From contig NC_065923.1 of NCBI RefSeq assembly GCF_024586455.1, positions 49,112,264-49,176,263 of the forward strand: DNA of 64,000 nt, written 5' to 3'. The notes under the pieces were generated by a model. That model was given only the letters and a program-made list of their open reading frames with translations. It did no database searches and was not told where the DNA came from. Below are positions 22,741 through 34,870 of this stretch, piece after piece (positions within the stretch are counted from its first letter, which is position 1; the number at the start of each line of letters is the position of its first letter). This stretch comes from Bactrocera neohumeralis (taxonomy: Eukaryota > Arthropoda > Insecta > Diptera > Tephritidae). The position numbers and the translations under genes were made by a program.

Positions 22741-25589
22741 TATTGGGGAACTAGGCTCTGATCCGAATCAGAATCTTCACACACTTCGATCTTCTGTACC
22801 AAAAATATTGTTTATCATATTAGGGAGCTTAACGTAGTAATGGAAATTAGAAGGTTTTCGGATATAGACTTTGATGGGCGTGGCAATGGTCAATCAAATC
22901 TTCAATACCAACCTCTCTTGGGTGCCAACAAGCACCTCTACCAAGTATACGATATCTTAATCTTTACTCAAGTTATCGCTTGCTCGAACGGACGGACAAA
23001 CAGTCAATCCGAATTTAACCCATTTAAACTTTGTAACAGAATTTATGGCAAAACTAAGTATATGACCTCAACACCTTACAAATTAAAAACAAATTGAGTC
23101 ACAACTTAAGCGGCTTCGAATTAGACATTAATTTTGAAAAAATATAGACTTATTAACAGGTTTGTTCAAGTGGAAAAAATGGTGGAAAATGGATTGTTAA
23201 AATTGTTGATAGATTGGTCTATACCGATGTAAGTTTGTGTTTAAATTATATGCGAAAAATAAAAAGTCCTTATATAAAATGTTTATTCTCAATGACCTAA
23301 TGGAAAATATTTTAACCAAAAATTATGATCATAGGATCATCGCTTTTATCTGCTAATGATGCTTCCATGATAATAAAATTAATGCAACAGTTTACCTACA
23401 AGAGCTCCCCAATTCCCCTATCATGTATCAATCACCGCAATTTGCTCCAGCTACATATTTCGACGCCCTCATCATTGTAGTTGAACTTTTTAACCACTTG
23501 TTGGCTATCATTTTGCCCTCGCATAGTTAGTTTGGGTATTTACTAACATTTAACAGCTTGTAGTTATCAGCAAATAAACAATTCATCTGCGGCGGAGTTA
23601 TAGCTACTTCGCCATTGGCTTTATCAGCAACACTCGCCACAATCAATTTGCAATATGTGAGCTTTAACCTCTGTGTCCCCACCAAGTGCTGCGACGATGT
23701 CAATGGAAATATCACTTGGACTAATGCCCACCCAAAGGAATTGACAAACCATTACCAAAGGCGGTAATTTTTTCGCCATATCAAATAATGCTCTCTAGGA
23801 GCTTGCAGCAGTGAAGAAAGCCCTCCCCACATTTGTAATCTACGTATATGGTACAAGTACATATGCATGAATTTGTATAAGGGATATGTGCTGGTCAGTA
23901 AGTAGCTTAGTAGCATATTGAATTTTCTTTCATCGATAATATGTACATACAACCTTCCCCTCAAGAAAAATTCGAGTGTCTTTCAGTTTTACTAAGAAAA
24001 TTTTAGATAATTGTTTTCCTTCAGAGCAGAGTTGCAATTAATGCTTTGAAAATAATTGAATTAACTTTTGACATCCCAAATAGCGGATTGGTAAACATGT
24101 AATCTTAAATATGCGGTAAATAATAATAAAAAAAATTAAAATTATTATTATTAAAACTAAAATTAACGAAGTATCAAAAAAATAAATTGTTTTGAAATAA
24201 AATTTTTTCATGTTCTGCCATTTTAAACAAGAGCTCGCACAGAGCCATAATATTCAATACTCTAAGAATTGCGAAACAGTTCGTAAGAATTTATGAGCGT
24301 TAAATTTTCCTACAGGGATGCCACTATAAACCATCTAAAGTCCGGTGGTGGGTGTGCGAATGGCATTCTATAAGAATGTCATCAAAAGTCAAGGAATACT
24401 TGTAAGATAAGGTTGGCTGTTTTTTCGTCTCATCACTTTTTTATTATGTGCCGTACACAAGCTTATTCTACTAACTGCGTGCTTTTTCTTTATTTTTACA
24501 ACGAAATGAGTTTAACTGAGCCGGAATCGAGCAGAGAGTCAACAATGCCAAGTCATCACTTTTTCAACTTTGGGACAGTATTGCTGCCTTCTTATATGTG
24601 TTTGTGCTACTCCCCCCACATATTTAATACCTTTCGCATTGGTTGCCACTTTTTATTGTTATTGCTACACTTATACCTTGTTCTTGTAGTTTGTTGTAAT
24701 GATTCGTCAATGTGTACATTTTATTTAATGGCTCATCCCAGCAAATACTACAACTTTGGCCATGCGAAGACATTTCGCTGCGGTCAGTTTACCTGATGGC
24801 CTAGTTGTTGCACGAATCAACAACTATTAAGTCGGCTTTTTTGTAAATATTTTGTTAGTGATTGTAGATTACCAACAACATTCGTTCGATTATCACTTCC
24901 CAACTACTTAGTATTTGTCCACTGCTACTGAAATCAGCTTAGGCGGATAAGAGGGTATAATTCTACAACAGACAATTTACTGGTCACTTTTTGGATAGTA
25001 CTCTATTTGATTTCGGCGTTGAACTGGGTGTTTGTTTTTATATTTACATTTCGCATAAACAAGACGCTTCTTAAATGAGACGAAAATGGATTTAACGTTT
25101 AAGCTCACTAAGGTAGTTGACATGATGCCACAACGGGTTATAAAGCTGACAGTCAATAATTTACTTCCTTCTCATATAACAAATACAGTTGGATCTCTGT
25201 TGTCATCTTGCATTCTAGCACTGGACCTATGATCTGACGTGCGCTTTGCAGGCGCTGGTCGTCGGCTTACGCCTATGCGACTACAATATCCTTTTGATCT
25301 AGAGCAGAACGTAGGAGATCTATTGAACTACTTGCCACATTAATGAGACAAACTTAAAAATCTTGTGGTGAAATATGGTGAAAACATACAGTGACTTTCT
25401 TCTCCATTATCGAACTTTTTCAAGACGGAGGGGGAAGCATCTCGGCAGTCACAGCTCCGACGAACCAGAAGACATGAGGCTTTTTATGATCAATTTTATA
25501 AAAGTTCTAAGTAACATAAGTTGTTATAAGTACACATATGAAGCCAATTAGAATTGATAATATAATAGTAAATATAGCCTAAACTGGAA
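22741..25589. other. No gene recognised
   Basis: About 2.8 kb, AT-rich apart from about 23400-23750. A plus-strand reading near 23570-23740 (FICGGVIATSPLALS, then CVPTKCC) briefly resembles a serine-protease-like start, but it has no catalytic residues and is not extended. A 127-codon plus-strand ORF at 24413-24796 has no recognisable domain. Confidence 0.35.
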
Positions 25590-26290
25590 ACGTTGAAACG
25601 AAAGCACCCAAATCGACAGCATCTGTAGATGGTATATTAGATATGGCGAAATACTTAGGCATAATCAGTAACGTAATAGAAAATGCTTCAAGAGACATAA
25701 GCCGATGGACCGATAAGACGGATATCGTACTATTTATAAGGATGTGCAAAATACCGACAGGGAAACTGTCGACCCTCAACGAGGTCGAGTTAACAATTAA
25801 GGAGCATACCAAGTACCTGATAGTAATTATAAATAGGCAACAGGTGTATTAACTCAATATGGAGATAGTGAAAAAGACCAGTCGTGACTAAATGCAAGGA
25901 AAAGGATGCTAAAGTCTACATGGGGCCAATCCACTGCCGGCGCAAATGGTTCCAAAATGGCAAATGGATCCAAAATGGCTAATCAGGCTACGATTCAAGC
26001 TATCAGAGTATCATGCAGACGAAAGTCTTTGGGGTTAGAAAAGCAGCTGAATCGCTAACAACGCAGGAAACAACATAAAGAAGATCAATATATACATACG
26101 AACAATAATCTTGCATCCCATTATGTCAGAGAATATTCTTAGAATGAGGAAGGCAATGGTGGCTGCTGCAAAGCGACTACATATACTGGGTCAGGTAACA
26201 CGCGCATTTCGAAAAATGAAATAACTGATGATATTGCCAAAACGTCAGTCCTAGGCCTATGTATGGCGTCATAGAGTGTTAATATTACCT
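25590..26290 (+). mobile_element. LINE remnant: RT thumb region
   Basis: The plus strand 25643-25850 reads ASRDISRWTDKTDIVLFIRM, then ELTIKEHTKYLIVIINRQ. These match the jockey/I-type RT segment after the YADD motif (---SRWC---GL-VNP-KT--VLFTR, then KYLGV-ID). 25860-25930 continues with a broken version of the following M-I-KK--- block. Beyond 25930 the frame is lost. It is a fragment of an RNase H-type LINE, perhaps the same family as 21473-22740, which lacks exactly this part. Confidence 0.65.
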
Positions 26291-26464
26291 AACCGCACCC
26301 CAGTTTAGAGCACAAGTTTTGATACCCGTCCACTTCCTGATTTATTTGCAAGATATCTCGCACAAATTTAAATTGCTAAATAATCCACATTGTACCTTTG
26401 TAATCGAAAACAAAGAGCCAAATTACGCTGCTGCATCAACAACGGCAGCTAAAAATTAAAACAC

Positions 26465-27600
26465 AGAAACTTCAAATGTAATAGAAAATGTTTATTATCA
26501 TTCTAAATAACATCCTTGGCATTTATTTTTTGAAGAGTATCTCCTTCAAATGTTATCCGCGGTTACGTCTCAGATGGTTAATGGTTAATTTTCGATGACT
26601 TGTGCGAGTATTTCGATTGGAAACTGGAGAATAAGGCGCGTGATGTTTTGCTCCAAGACCTGAATCGAAGCGGGATTATCCGCATAGACTTTAGACTTAA
26701 CATACTACTACAGGAAAAAGTCGAATAGTGTGATATCATACGGCAATAAACCGTCCCTACGCATAAAATTATCTGCTTATCGAAGTGATTTCTTAATAAA
26801 TCCATTGATTGACGCGATATGTGGGAGTTGGCGCCGTCTTGTTGAAACCAAATGTAGCCGAGATCACGAATTTCAATTTCAGGCACCAAATAGTCGGTTA
26901 TCATGGCGGGATAGAGGTCTCCATTGACATCATTTTTAAGAAATATGGACAGATCATTACACCAGCCCACAAACCACAGCAAATCGTTTTTATTTTGGAT
27001 GAAATGGGAGATCTTGAATCTCTTCAGCGCTTCGTTCCAAATGCGGCAGTTGTGCTTGTTTATTTACATTGAGCGAGAAATGGGCCTTATAGCTGAAAAA
27101 AAATGTGGCTCGAAAACGTCGGATCTTCTTGGAACTTTTCAAGAGCCCATAAAACGAAGCGATGTTGGTTGGGAAGGTCGAACAGCTTCAGTTCTGGCAC
27201 AAGCTGTATTTTGTGCGCTGTCAATTTAAGATCTCGACATAAAATGCGGCAAGTCGTTCAATATGTCAGTTCGAGTTGCTGCGAACGGCGCCAAATCGAC
27301 TCTCCCATGGTCTTCATGTATTATCCAATAATGAATGGTGGGTCTCAAGATGGTGTTATGAATAGTACGATCAGTAGGCCGGTTATGTTGACCATAAGTT
27401 GACCGATCGCGCGAAACAAATTCTTTACGGAATGTGAATTTTCGTAATAAAGTTGATTTGTAATCGTTGTTGAGACGTAATGCCCATAACTATAGTGAAC
27501 AAAAATATCATGACAGCTTAACATGGCTCACGCGTGATCTGCCAAAAAAAGGCTATTTAAAGAAGTACCTCTACATGGATTATCCGTTATATATTAATTA
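26465..27600 (-). mobile_element. Tc1/mariner-type transposase remnant (WFQQDGA family), nearly full length
   Basis: The minus-strand frame from 26982 gives CGLWAG-like sequence, YPAMITDYLVPEIEIRDLGY and IWFQQDGANSHISRQSMDLL, the second catalytic Asp block of the family. After about 26690 a frameshift breaks the part that should read WPPRSCDL. 27100-27450 holds the frameshifted N-terminal half, whose nucleotide sequence aligns with 10440-10610 and 32550-32750. Outer ends resemble those at 9727 and 33060 (GTACCTCTAC). Stops in the N-terminal half make it inactive. Confidence 0.8.
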
Positions 27601-27765
27601 GGAAGAGCTAAGCTCATCCGAAATTAATGTGTAGTGCATAAAATATCACAAAGTATATAATTTTAATTGAGTTATCTGAAAGGCGAGAAATATTTTTATG
27701 GACATGAATTTTAAAGGTATTAAAGCCTCAATGAAACTCCCAACTATTGTCGGCAAAGCAAATAA

Positions 27766-28102
27766 CAAACAAAAAAAACATTAACTTCAGTTCCATCGAT
27801 ACTGCAATACCCATTACAAGTGCAAGAGATTCCATTGAATACCTTGATTTTGATAGGTCAGTTGGTATGGCAGCTATATGTCACACTGATCCGATTCGAA
27901 CAATATGTTCCAAGAGTGTAGCAATGGATGGATCTTGGATAATAATCTGTGTCAAATTTCGTGAAGATATTTTGTCAAATGAAAAGCTTTCCAAACAAGA
28001 ACTTGATTCCGATCGTACAGTTTGTCTGTGGTCCAATGTCGACGTTTCATTCTGTGCGTTACAAACTTCATGGCAAACTTATTCTACCCTGTTCAGGGTA
28101 TA
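27766..28102 (-). repeat. Dispersed repeat P, copy 3 (inverted)
   Basis: Runs from a degraded tail (AACATTAACTTCAGTTCC) through 'ggtatggcagctatatgtc' and 'gtcaaatttcgtgaagatat' to a perfect palindromic head, TACCCTG-TT-CAGGGTA at 28085-28100. Non-coding. Confidence 0.75.
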
Positions 28103-30389
28103 ACAATGCGGAAGGCGCTCCACTACCGGCGAAAACCAACAAAAAACTGTGCCGTGTATATTATTTTATTTATTTTGCATATTTATATGTATGTGTGTAT
28201 ACTGCTGCTGTGCTTGCGACTACTATTTACTGCTCATCGGTAATAAAACGTCAGCTACATCGACAGATATTCAAATGCAATAAACATAATTATGCAAATA
28301 CATCGGAGAGTATTAGCTGGCTGGGCGACCAGTTGTGCAATGTAAGCTAAGCGCGATGCGTTCGCCACTGTGCGCAAGCGCCACACAACGCAGCAGCTGA
28401 ATCAGACATGTCGCCTTAGTCGGCTTCCCGCTCTCGCTAATTCACTGTCGCACTGTCAGATCGTTGACGGCCGATATTCGCTTATTGCTGGTGTTTGGCG
28501 ACTGGGTGCAGCGGCACCTAACATTTTGCATTTGTCTCTACTACAACAACAACAACAACAAGCTAACGTACGAGCATTTATTTTCTGTTCACCTAGCAGT
28601 GACAGGGGCCGGCGCCGGGACAGGGGCCTGTGGGCGAGCCATCCATTGTTGGTGGCGTGAAAATTGTTTATTAAGTGAGGGCATCGCTTGAGCAATTGAG
28701 ATGCCAAACGCGGCATGAAGTGACAATGCGCACAGCGATCCGCAATTCACGATTTGCGATCGTCGAGATCGCAGCAAGTGCAATTTGTACCGTTTGATCA
28801 AGGCGATCGCCCAGCCATTTCAACGGCAAATACTACAACTAACAAATACAGCGAGCGATGCGGATAGATTTGTCGCGGCGCAATTCCGACGGTCTATCGA
28901 TCGATTGGCGGCTGTTGGCTGTTGGCTGGCGGCTGGCTGGTTCAACAAAGGACAGCAGGTTGACTGGTTATTTGTATGCCTACCTGCTTACATACACTAT
29001 GTACATATGTTTATGCTCTTGTTGCACCTACTAACTGCCAACTGGTCTGCCTTGTTTCTGCCGCAGCCACAGCCGCAGCCGTCGCCAATGGCGCGAGTGT
29101 CAAAATTTATGGCGATAACTGTCGATAGCTTTGCACATGTTTGTTTATCGTCACCGTTGTTATTATTATTGTAATTGTCTGCATAGCAGTGATCAGTGAT
29201 CCAAGCTAGTTGCTTGCTGTTGGTGGTAGTACCGATTGGGCCGATTGAGCAGTGCGCACAGCTAAGTTTTGTTTCAACGCTGCCATTTAGAATTTATGGA
29301 GCTCAAGACTGCCGTCGAAAGAGAATTGCACCGACTTTAGCCGGTTTCTATGTTATTGTTATTATTTCAAGTTTTGTTTTTCAGGCTGTCACTTTTCAGG
29401 CGCACAACAACTATGTTATGTAGCAGTTGCGCCAGCTCTCTAGGTAGTAGCGGTAATGGCAGCAACAGCTGCAGCGCTACGATGTTGTCAACTATTTAGC
29501 TTTAGCTTTGACACAGTGCAGTCTTGGTGTTGTTGTTGCTGTGGTGTTATGCTAACATTACTTTGCATACTAACCAGTTTGTGCACGTCGGTTGGTACGC
29601 TTTCGTTTCTTTTTTAGCGCTCGATGTCTGGGCGCCCATCAACGCATGGGTGCGAAACTTGAAAATTCCGTGGGTTGTTTGCTCACATGAAGGTCGTTGT
29701 TGAAATAAATAGAGACACAGCTACACACCCACAAAAAAGAGACTAACGTAACAGCAGAAAGAAGCACATAAAAAGAAGAAGAGGGAACTCGCATTATCAA
29801 CACATACTGCAAATACACTTTACATATGTACATATTTACATACAAGTATGTAAATAAATTTCACGAAATTTTGTCAGTACCTTGATTTTCAATATTAAAC
29901 ACTAAACATAGGTATGTGAGTGTATAAAGGGCACCACGTAAGTCCATTTATCTAAAATGTTTTATTTCTCTATGTCGCCAAACTAACCTGAAGTTCCTGA
30001 GCCTGAGGGACGGATAATGATTAGTGTTTGCTGTTTTGAGACAGAAGGTCGGCATTAAAACTGTTAGGACAGTGGAAATCATTATATGGGGTATATGTGG
30101 CTAGGGTACTAATCGTGCGTTCAAAGTTGGTTAAAAAACGCCTAACCCCTTTATCAATGGCATTGAGTCACTTTGTGACAAGACTAGTATGGGTGTCAGG
30201 CCTCAGCGAAATGACATACAATATACACTAGCTAGTTAGCTAGTATCAGTAGAATGGTAACGAGTGGGTGCTCCCCTCTCCTCTTGTGTTCTAATACGGG
30301 TTAGCTGGGCTACCATCGGTTAACGTGATGTTGCAATAGATCCAGTGAGCTATTTGTTTTAAGTAACACTAACTTCTACCTGGATGTAG
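28103..30389. other. Single-copy-looking region, no supported gene
   Basis: GC-richer block at about 28340-29500 with a CAA run at 28543-28561. Overlapping ORFs of 70-130 codons on both strands (28370-28801, 28785-29174) show low-complexity residues and no domain. It could be host intronic, UTR or intergenic DNA. A near-perfect palindrome lies at 30227-30244. Confidence 0.4.
28543..28561. repeat. (CAA)n microsatellite
   Basis: Six uninterrupted CAA/ACA units. Confidence 0.9.
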
Positions 30390-30620
30390 AGCTTCTAACC
30401 AGCATTACCCAATCCGCAACTACACTGTAAGGTTGCGAATCTTACCGGATGTCTGCTGCAGAAACTGTATTTAAGACGCATCCTTCTTGTTTATTCCTCG
30501 TTTGTGAGATCAAGGCTTAAGCACATGGGAGCTCACACTTTCAGATATCCTACCAAGCTGATGGGAATATAATTAAAGGCCTAAATAAATTTGTACTAGC
30601 CAAAAGACCCTTTGCTTTCC
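30390..30620 (+). mobile_element. LINE C-terminal remnant
   Basis: The plus strand reads LRILPDVCCRNCI, then degraded coding and 'tttcagatatcctaccaag' (FRYPTK-like). This is the same block order as the minus-strand remnant at 413-159 (LRILQDANCRNCI ... FRYPTK). It is a short, stop-containing end fragment. Confidence 0.6.
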
Positions 30621-30879
30621 GCAGCAGTAGTTCCATTTTTATGGCTTCAAAAAGTACTGCAAATACCATAGTCTTCCAAATGCAATGCCTGGATCATCAA
30701 TGTGGGCTAATTCTCATTTACAAATTGTGCTACATCTTTTTTACCCTCCGCTTTATCGAATAAAAGAAGCCTCCGGCTAACATTATGCCGAAAATACCGG
30801 TCAACTAATGAGCCATAGTAAAGAAATTGCTAAGGCAAGCTTAGCTTTTTTACAATAATTTATGGTCTGGTAATAAAAG

Positions 30880-32545
30880 TGAACTCCCTACGTACAGCTG
30901 GAACCGAAACCGCTGGTTTTCGGAAAATGCAAAGAACAGCTGGTACGACGAGGAGTGCCGCATCGCAGTGGAGAGAAAACAGACTGCCTCCCTCGCAACG
31001 TTACGATCGACCACAACACGTGCGGGATGGGATAGATACCGAGAGTTGAAGAGGGAAGCGAGAAATGCCTGAGTATGAAGAACTTGACAAGCTGGCCGAC
31101 AGGGGTAATTCTCGAAAATTCTACGAAAAAATGCGGCGGCTAACAGAAGGTTTCAAGGTCGGAGCATACTCTAGTAGAACCCCCAAAGGTGATCTCGTCA
31201 CCGATGCCCAGAGTATACTTAAATTATGGAGGGAACACTTCTCCAGCCTGCTGAATGGCAGTGAACGCACAACACCAGGAGAAGGAGAACCCGATTCCCC
31301 AATCGATGACGATGGAGCCGACGTTCCATTACCCGACCATGAAGATGTTCGAATAGCAATTGCCCGCCTGAAGAACAACAAAGCGGCAGGGGCCGACGGA
31401 TTGCCGGCCGAGCTATTCGAAACGGCGTCGAAAAACTGATTAGGAGTATGCATCAGCTTCTTTGTAGATTACGGTCGGACGAAAGCATGCCCAATGGTTG
31501 GAATTTAAGTATGCTCTGCCCAATCCACAAAAAGGGAGACCCCACAATCTGCGCCAACTACCGTGGGATAAGCCTCCTCAATATCGCGTATAAGGTTCTA
31601 TCGAGCGTATTGTGTGAAAGATTAAAGCCCACCCAAACTGATTGGACTTTATCAGTGTGGCTTCAGACCTGGCAAATCAACAACCGACCAGATATTCACC
31701 AAGCGCCAAATCTTGGAAAAGACCCGTGAAAGGAGAATCGACAGTCACCACCTCTGTCTGGCGCCGTTAGTTCGGTTTTCTCCAGACTAGACAAGGAAGC
31801 AAAGCAAATGGGTCTGGCAGAGAGCAAGACGAAATATCTCCTGTCATCAAAAAAACAGTCGTCGCAATCACGACTTGACTCCCACGCCACTATTGACAGT
31901 CATAACTTTGAAGTCGTAGATAATTTCGTTTATCTTGGAACCAGTATCAACACAACTAAAAATGTCAGCCTGAAAATCCAACGCAGAATAACTCTTGCCA
32001 ACAGGTGCTACTTCGGACTGAGTAGACAATTGAAAAGTAAAGTCCTCTCTCGGCGAACAAAAACCAAACTCTACAAGTCACTTATAATTCCCATCCTGCT
32101 ATAAGCAGAGGCTTGGACGATGACAGCAACCGATGAGTCGACGTTGCGAGTTTTTGAGAGAAAAGTTCTGCGAAAGATTTATGGTCCTTTGCGCATTGGC
32201 CACGGCAAATATTGCATTCGATGGAACTATGAGCTGTATGAGATAAATGACGACATTGACATAGTTCAGCAAATTAAAGGACAGCAGCTACGCTGGCTAG
32301 GTTATGTTTTCGAATGGACGAAAACACTCCAGCTCTGAAACTATTCGACGCAGTACCCGCCGGGGGAAGCAGAGGAAGATGAAGACCTCCACTCCGTTGG
32401 AAGGACCAAGTGGAGAAAGACCTGGCTTGGCTTGGAATATCCAATTGGCGCTACGCAGCGAAAAGAAGAAACGACTGGCGTGCTGTTGTTAACTCGGCTA
32501 TAATCGCGTAAGCGGCGTCTACGCCAATAAAGAAGAAGAAGAGTG
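30880..32545 (+). mobile_element. RTE-like retrotransposon copy E, one RT deletion
   Basis: Begins near 30884 in the endonuclease-RT linker (NRNRWFSENAKNSWYDEECR-like frame) and runs to an AAGAAGAAGAAG tail at 32531-32543. An open stretch at 31065-31439 encodes the pre-RT region (EYEELDKLADRGNSRKFYEK, then ARLKNNKAAGADGLPAELF) and stops after a 2-nt deletion. The next frame (31448-31729) has LCPIHKKGDPTICANYRGIS. About 340 bp, including motifs A, B and C, are then missing between 31740 and 31765, and the sequence resumes at the SRLDKEAKQMGL block. The C-terminal part (31808-32500) is intact in pieces. Inactive. Confidence 0.9.
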
Positions 32546-32870
32546 CTGGAGGTGGTCTATTCGGTCGAATATTATCCGATAATGAATGCTGGGCCTCAAG
32601 ATGGGTAATGGTGAGCAAATAACACGCTCAGTAGTTATTATGTTAATCATAAGTTGAGCGAAGCGCGAAACACATTCTTTACAGAACGCGAATTTTCGTA
32701 ATAAAGTTGAATGATTTGTAAACGTTGTTCAGGCGTAAGTCTTTCCACAATGAAATACCAAACTAAACTGAACAAAAATAACTTAACACAATTCAAGCGA
32801 GAACTGTGAAAACAGGCTGTTTAAATGAGTTAAGCCTCCACCCATTCTACCTGTAAAAACTGGCGCACAC
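32546..32870 (-). mobile_element. Tc1/mariner-type end fragment (WFQQDGA family)
   Basis: Directly follows the tail of RTE copy E. Its sequence aligns with 27310-27560 of the copy at 26465-27600 (for example 'attatccgataatgaatg', 'acattctttacagaacgcgaattttcgtaa'), which is the 5' end of the transposase gene and its leader. The terminal block 'gtacctctac' reappears at 33067-33076 after about 190 bp of unrelated sequence, so the end is interrupted. Confidence 0.65.
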
Positions 32871-33123
32871 TAGCTAGACACAACACCAATACAGCACACC
32901 TGGAGACACTTTGGATGTCACCACAGCAGATGTCACCTATCAAAAGGATTGGATCATCGCTATTTTATTACAGCAATCCGCTTCTACACTGCGCCGCGTC
33001 GACACCTTTCGCATATTCACTTCCCCAATAAATAGGGTCAACATTTATTCATAGACTATTGAAAAAAGTACCTCTACTTGGATCAACCCATAATTTCTAC
33101 CCTTACCAAAACATTGTAAACTA

Positions 33124-33151
33124 CAAGGTCTGTCGCAAAAGAAACAGGACT
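33124..33151. repeat. Mariner left terminal inverted repeat
   Basis: Starts CAAGGTCTGTCGCAAAAGAA. Complementary to the right end 34123-34150 with few mismatches. TA flanks it on the outside. Confidence 0.9.
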
Positions 33152-33680
33152 GTTAAAAAAAAAAACAAAATTTTAATATTTTTCAAAGTTATATTTTTTA
33201 TTCAAAGTAGTTTCCTTGTGCTTCGATACAGCGTTTAGCCCGGTCAATTAGCATTTCAAGTGAGTGTTTAAGGTCATTTTTCGGAATGCTCTTGAGAATA
33301 TCGGTCGTCGCCTTTTGGATAGCTGAAATGTCCTGAAACCAGTGTTCTTTCATGGGCAAATGATGTTTTTCAAATAGGTAAAAATCACAGGGTGCCAGAT
33401 CAGGTTAGTAGGGTGAGTGATTAATGGTTAATATGGAGTTTTTTGTCAAAAAATCAGTGACAAGCGTCGACCGATGACACGGCGCATTATCGTGCAACAG
33501 GCGCCAGGACCCTTCCTCACGGTATTGTGGTCGAGCACGACGAATGCGTGACAAAAGACGCTTCATAACACCAAGGTAATACACAGCATTAATCGTTTGG
33601 CCAGGTGGGACGAATTCATAATGTTCAAATTTTAGCAAGGTTTGGTCTAGACTCAATGTTATATACAATACCCTAGGAAT

Positions 33681-33737
33681 CGGAGAACCTATAAAAAGTG
33701 TACATTAGTATATAAAATATTAGAGAGACGAGTTGAA
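33681..33737 (+). repeat. Repeat P fragment grafted into mariner
   Basis: 57 bp matching 34413-34469 with one mismatch. The block 'ggagaacctataaaaagtg' and the following 'attagtatataaaatattag' are a variant not seen in the other P copies here, so the two are copies of one another and not independent P insertions. Confidence 0.8.
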
Positions 33738-34122
33738 AAACAAATCAGCATTGTCTTTATTTTGACTTCTAAAGACGACCGACTTCTGATCGTCACAGAG
33801 GTCCTCACGACCTTCTTGGAATCGCTTAAATCACTCATGCACATTACTACGGGATTGGCACTGATCACCATAAACTTTTTTCATGATTTGAAATGTTTCA
33901 GTAAACGTTTTCCCAAGGTTAAAACAAAATTTAATATTTGCTCTTTCTTCAAAATGCATTTTACGACCGATGACCAAAAGCTGCTGCCACATTTTGATCG
34001 AAAACATCGATTTTAATTATCCAATTGTCTTAAAATTTTTACGAAATGTCAACAAGAGATCAAACTTTTTATTTCATACACCCACCAATAGGTGGCGCCA
34101 CCAGAAACAGTTGTATTTCAAA

Positions 34123-34150
34123 AGTTCTGTTTCTTTTGCGACAGACCTTG
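34123..34150. repeat. Mariner right terminal inverted repeat
   Basis: Ends TTCTTTTGCGACAGACCTTG, complement of the left end at 33124, followed by TA. Confidence 0.9.
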
Positions 34151-34227
34151 TATATATCGTTCTCATTTCACTAGCCATTGTGCAGTCTGCTACCAAAAAG
34201 GTGGCCTATATCTTCTCTGCGTTGCCT

Positions 34228-34267
34228 AATTCATAATGTTCAAATTTTAGCAAGGTTTGGTCTAGAC
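34228..34267 (-). mobile_element. Stray 40-bp piece of the adjacent mariner
   Basis: Identical over 40 bp to 33613-33652 inside the mariner (the coding part just before FVPPGQ), but it lies outside the right terminal repeat. Together with the 57-bp P match it shows a duplication of local sequence. Confidence 0.85.
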
Positions 34268-34349
34268 CCTCGGTGGCCATATTGCCTCTAATACAACAGT
34301 TATTTTTCGTAACAACAATATTTCGTAATGTTGGTATATAACCAATATG

Positions 34350-34870
34350 TATACCCTTAACAGGATATGCCATATTAAGTTTGCGAAGTTTTTAACGTCT
34401 AGAAGGAAACGTCGGAGAACCTATAAAAAGTGTACATTAGTATATAAAATATTAGAGTGACGAGTTGAATTGATTTTGCCATATCCGTCTGTCCGTCTGC
34501 ACATACATATATACGTGAACATGGAACTTGTCTACTGTTTTTCTTCTGTTCCGAAATTTGCTACACATCTGCTTCTCGCTAATATCGGTTCACTAAAGCA
34601 TATAGCCGTCATACAAACTGGCCGATCGGAATAAACTGCTCGTATGCAAACCTTTTTCAGTTGACGAGATATCTTCAGGAAATTGGGTATGGGTTATTGT
34701 CTAGGGCAATGAGGTAATCTCCGAAGAAAATTCACAGATCGTGCCTCTATAGCTTGTGGCAGCTATACAAACTAACCGATCACAATCAACTTCTTTATGG
34801 AATCTTCTGTATTTGTGAAAGGCATTACAGCTCGGGTGCTACCGAAGTTAATGTTTTTTCGCGTTGAAGT
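34350..34870 (+). repeat. Dispersed repeat P, copy 4
   Basis: Starts with a degraded head (TATACCCTTAACAGGATAT). It has the 'tccgtctgtccgtctgc' block, two 'gcatatagc/tacaaact' blocks, and ends at CTACCGAAGTTAATGTTTTTTC. Confidence 0.8.

Larger units (their letters stand above)
33124..34150 (-). mobile_element. Mariner (DD34D) with both terminal inverted repeats, internally deleted and carrying a P-repeat graft
   Basis: Inverted ends CAAGGTCTGTCGCAAAAGAA at 33124 and its complement ending 34150 lie between TA dinucleotides (33122-33123 and 34151-34152), the mariner target. The N-terminal coding part is at about 33975-33760 on the minus strand (FEERANIKFCF, FTETFQIMKKVYGD, FKRFQEGREDL). The C-terminal part is at 33640-33200: FVPPGQTINAVYYL, LLHDNAPCHRSTLVTDFL (second catalytic Asp), then a stop in place of Ser before PDLAPCDFYLF (third catalytic Asp), ending KRCIEAQGNYFE. 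The central part with the first catalytic Asp is missing and replaced by a short piece of repeat P (33671-33742). Length is about 1.03 kb, whereas mariners are usually about 1.3 kb. Confidence 0.9.

Noticed and set aside
23570..23745. Brief serine-protease-like reading (CGGVIA, CVPTKCC) with a possible splice acceptor upstream
   Set aside because: No His/Asp/Ser catalytic motifs, no extension in either direction, too short to support.
24413..24796. 127-codon hydrophobic-looking ORF
   Set aside because: Hydrophobic residues come from T-rich DNA; no family resemblance.
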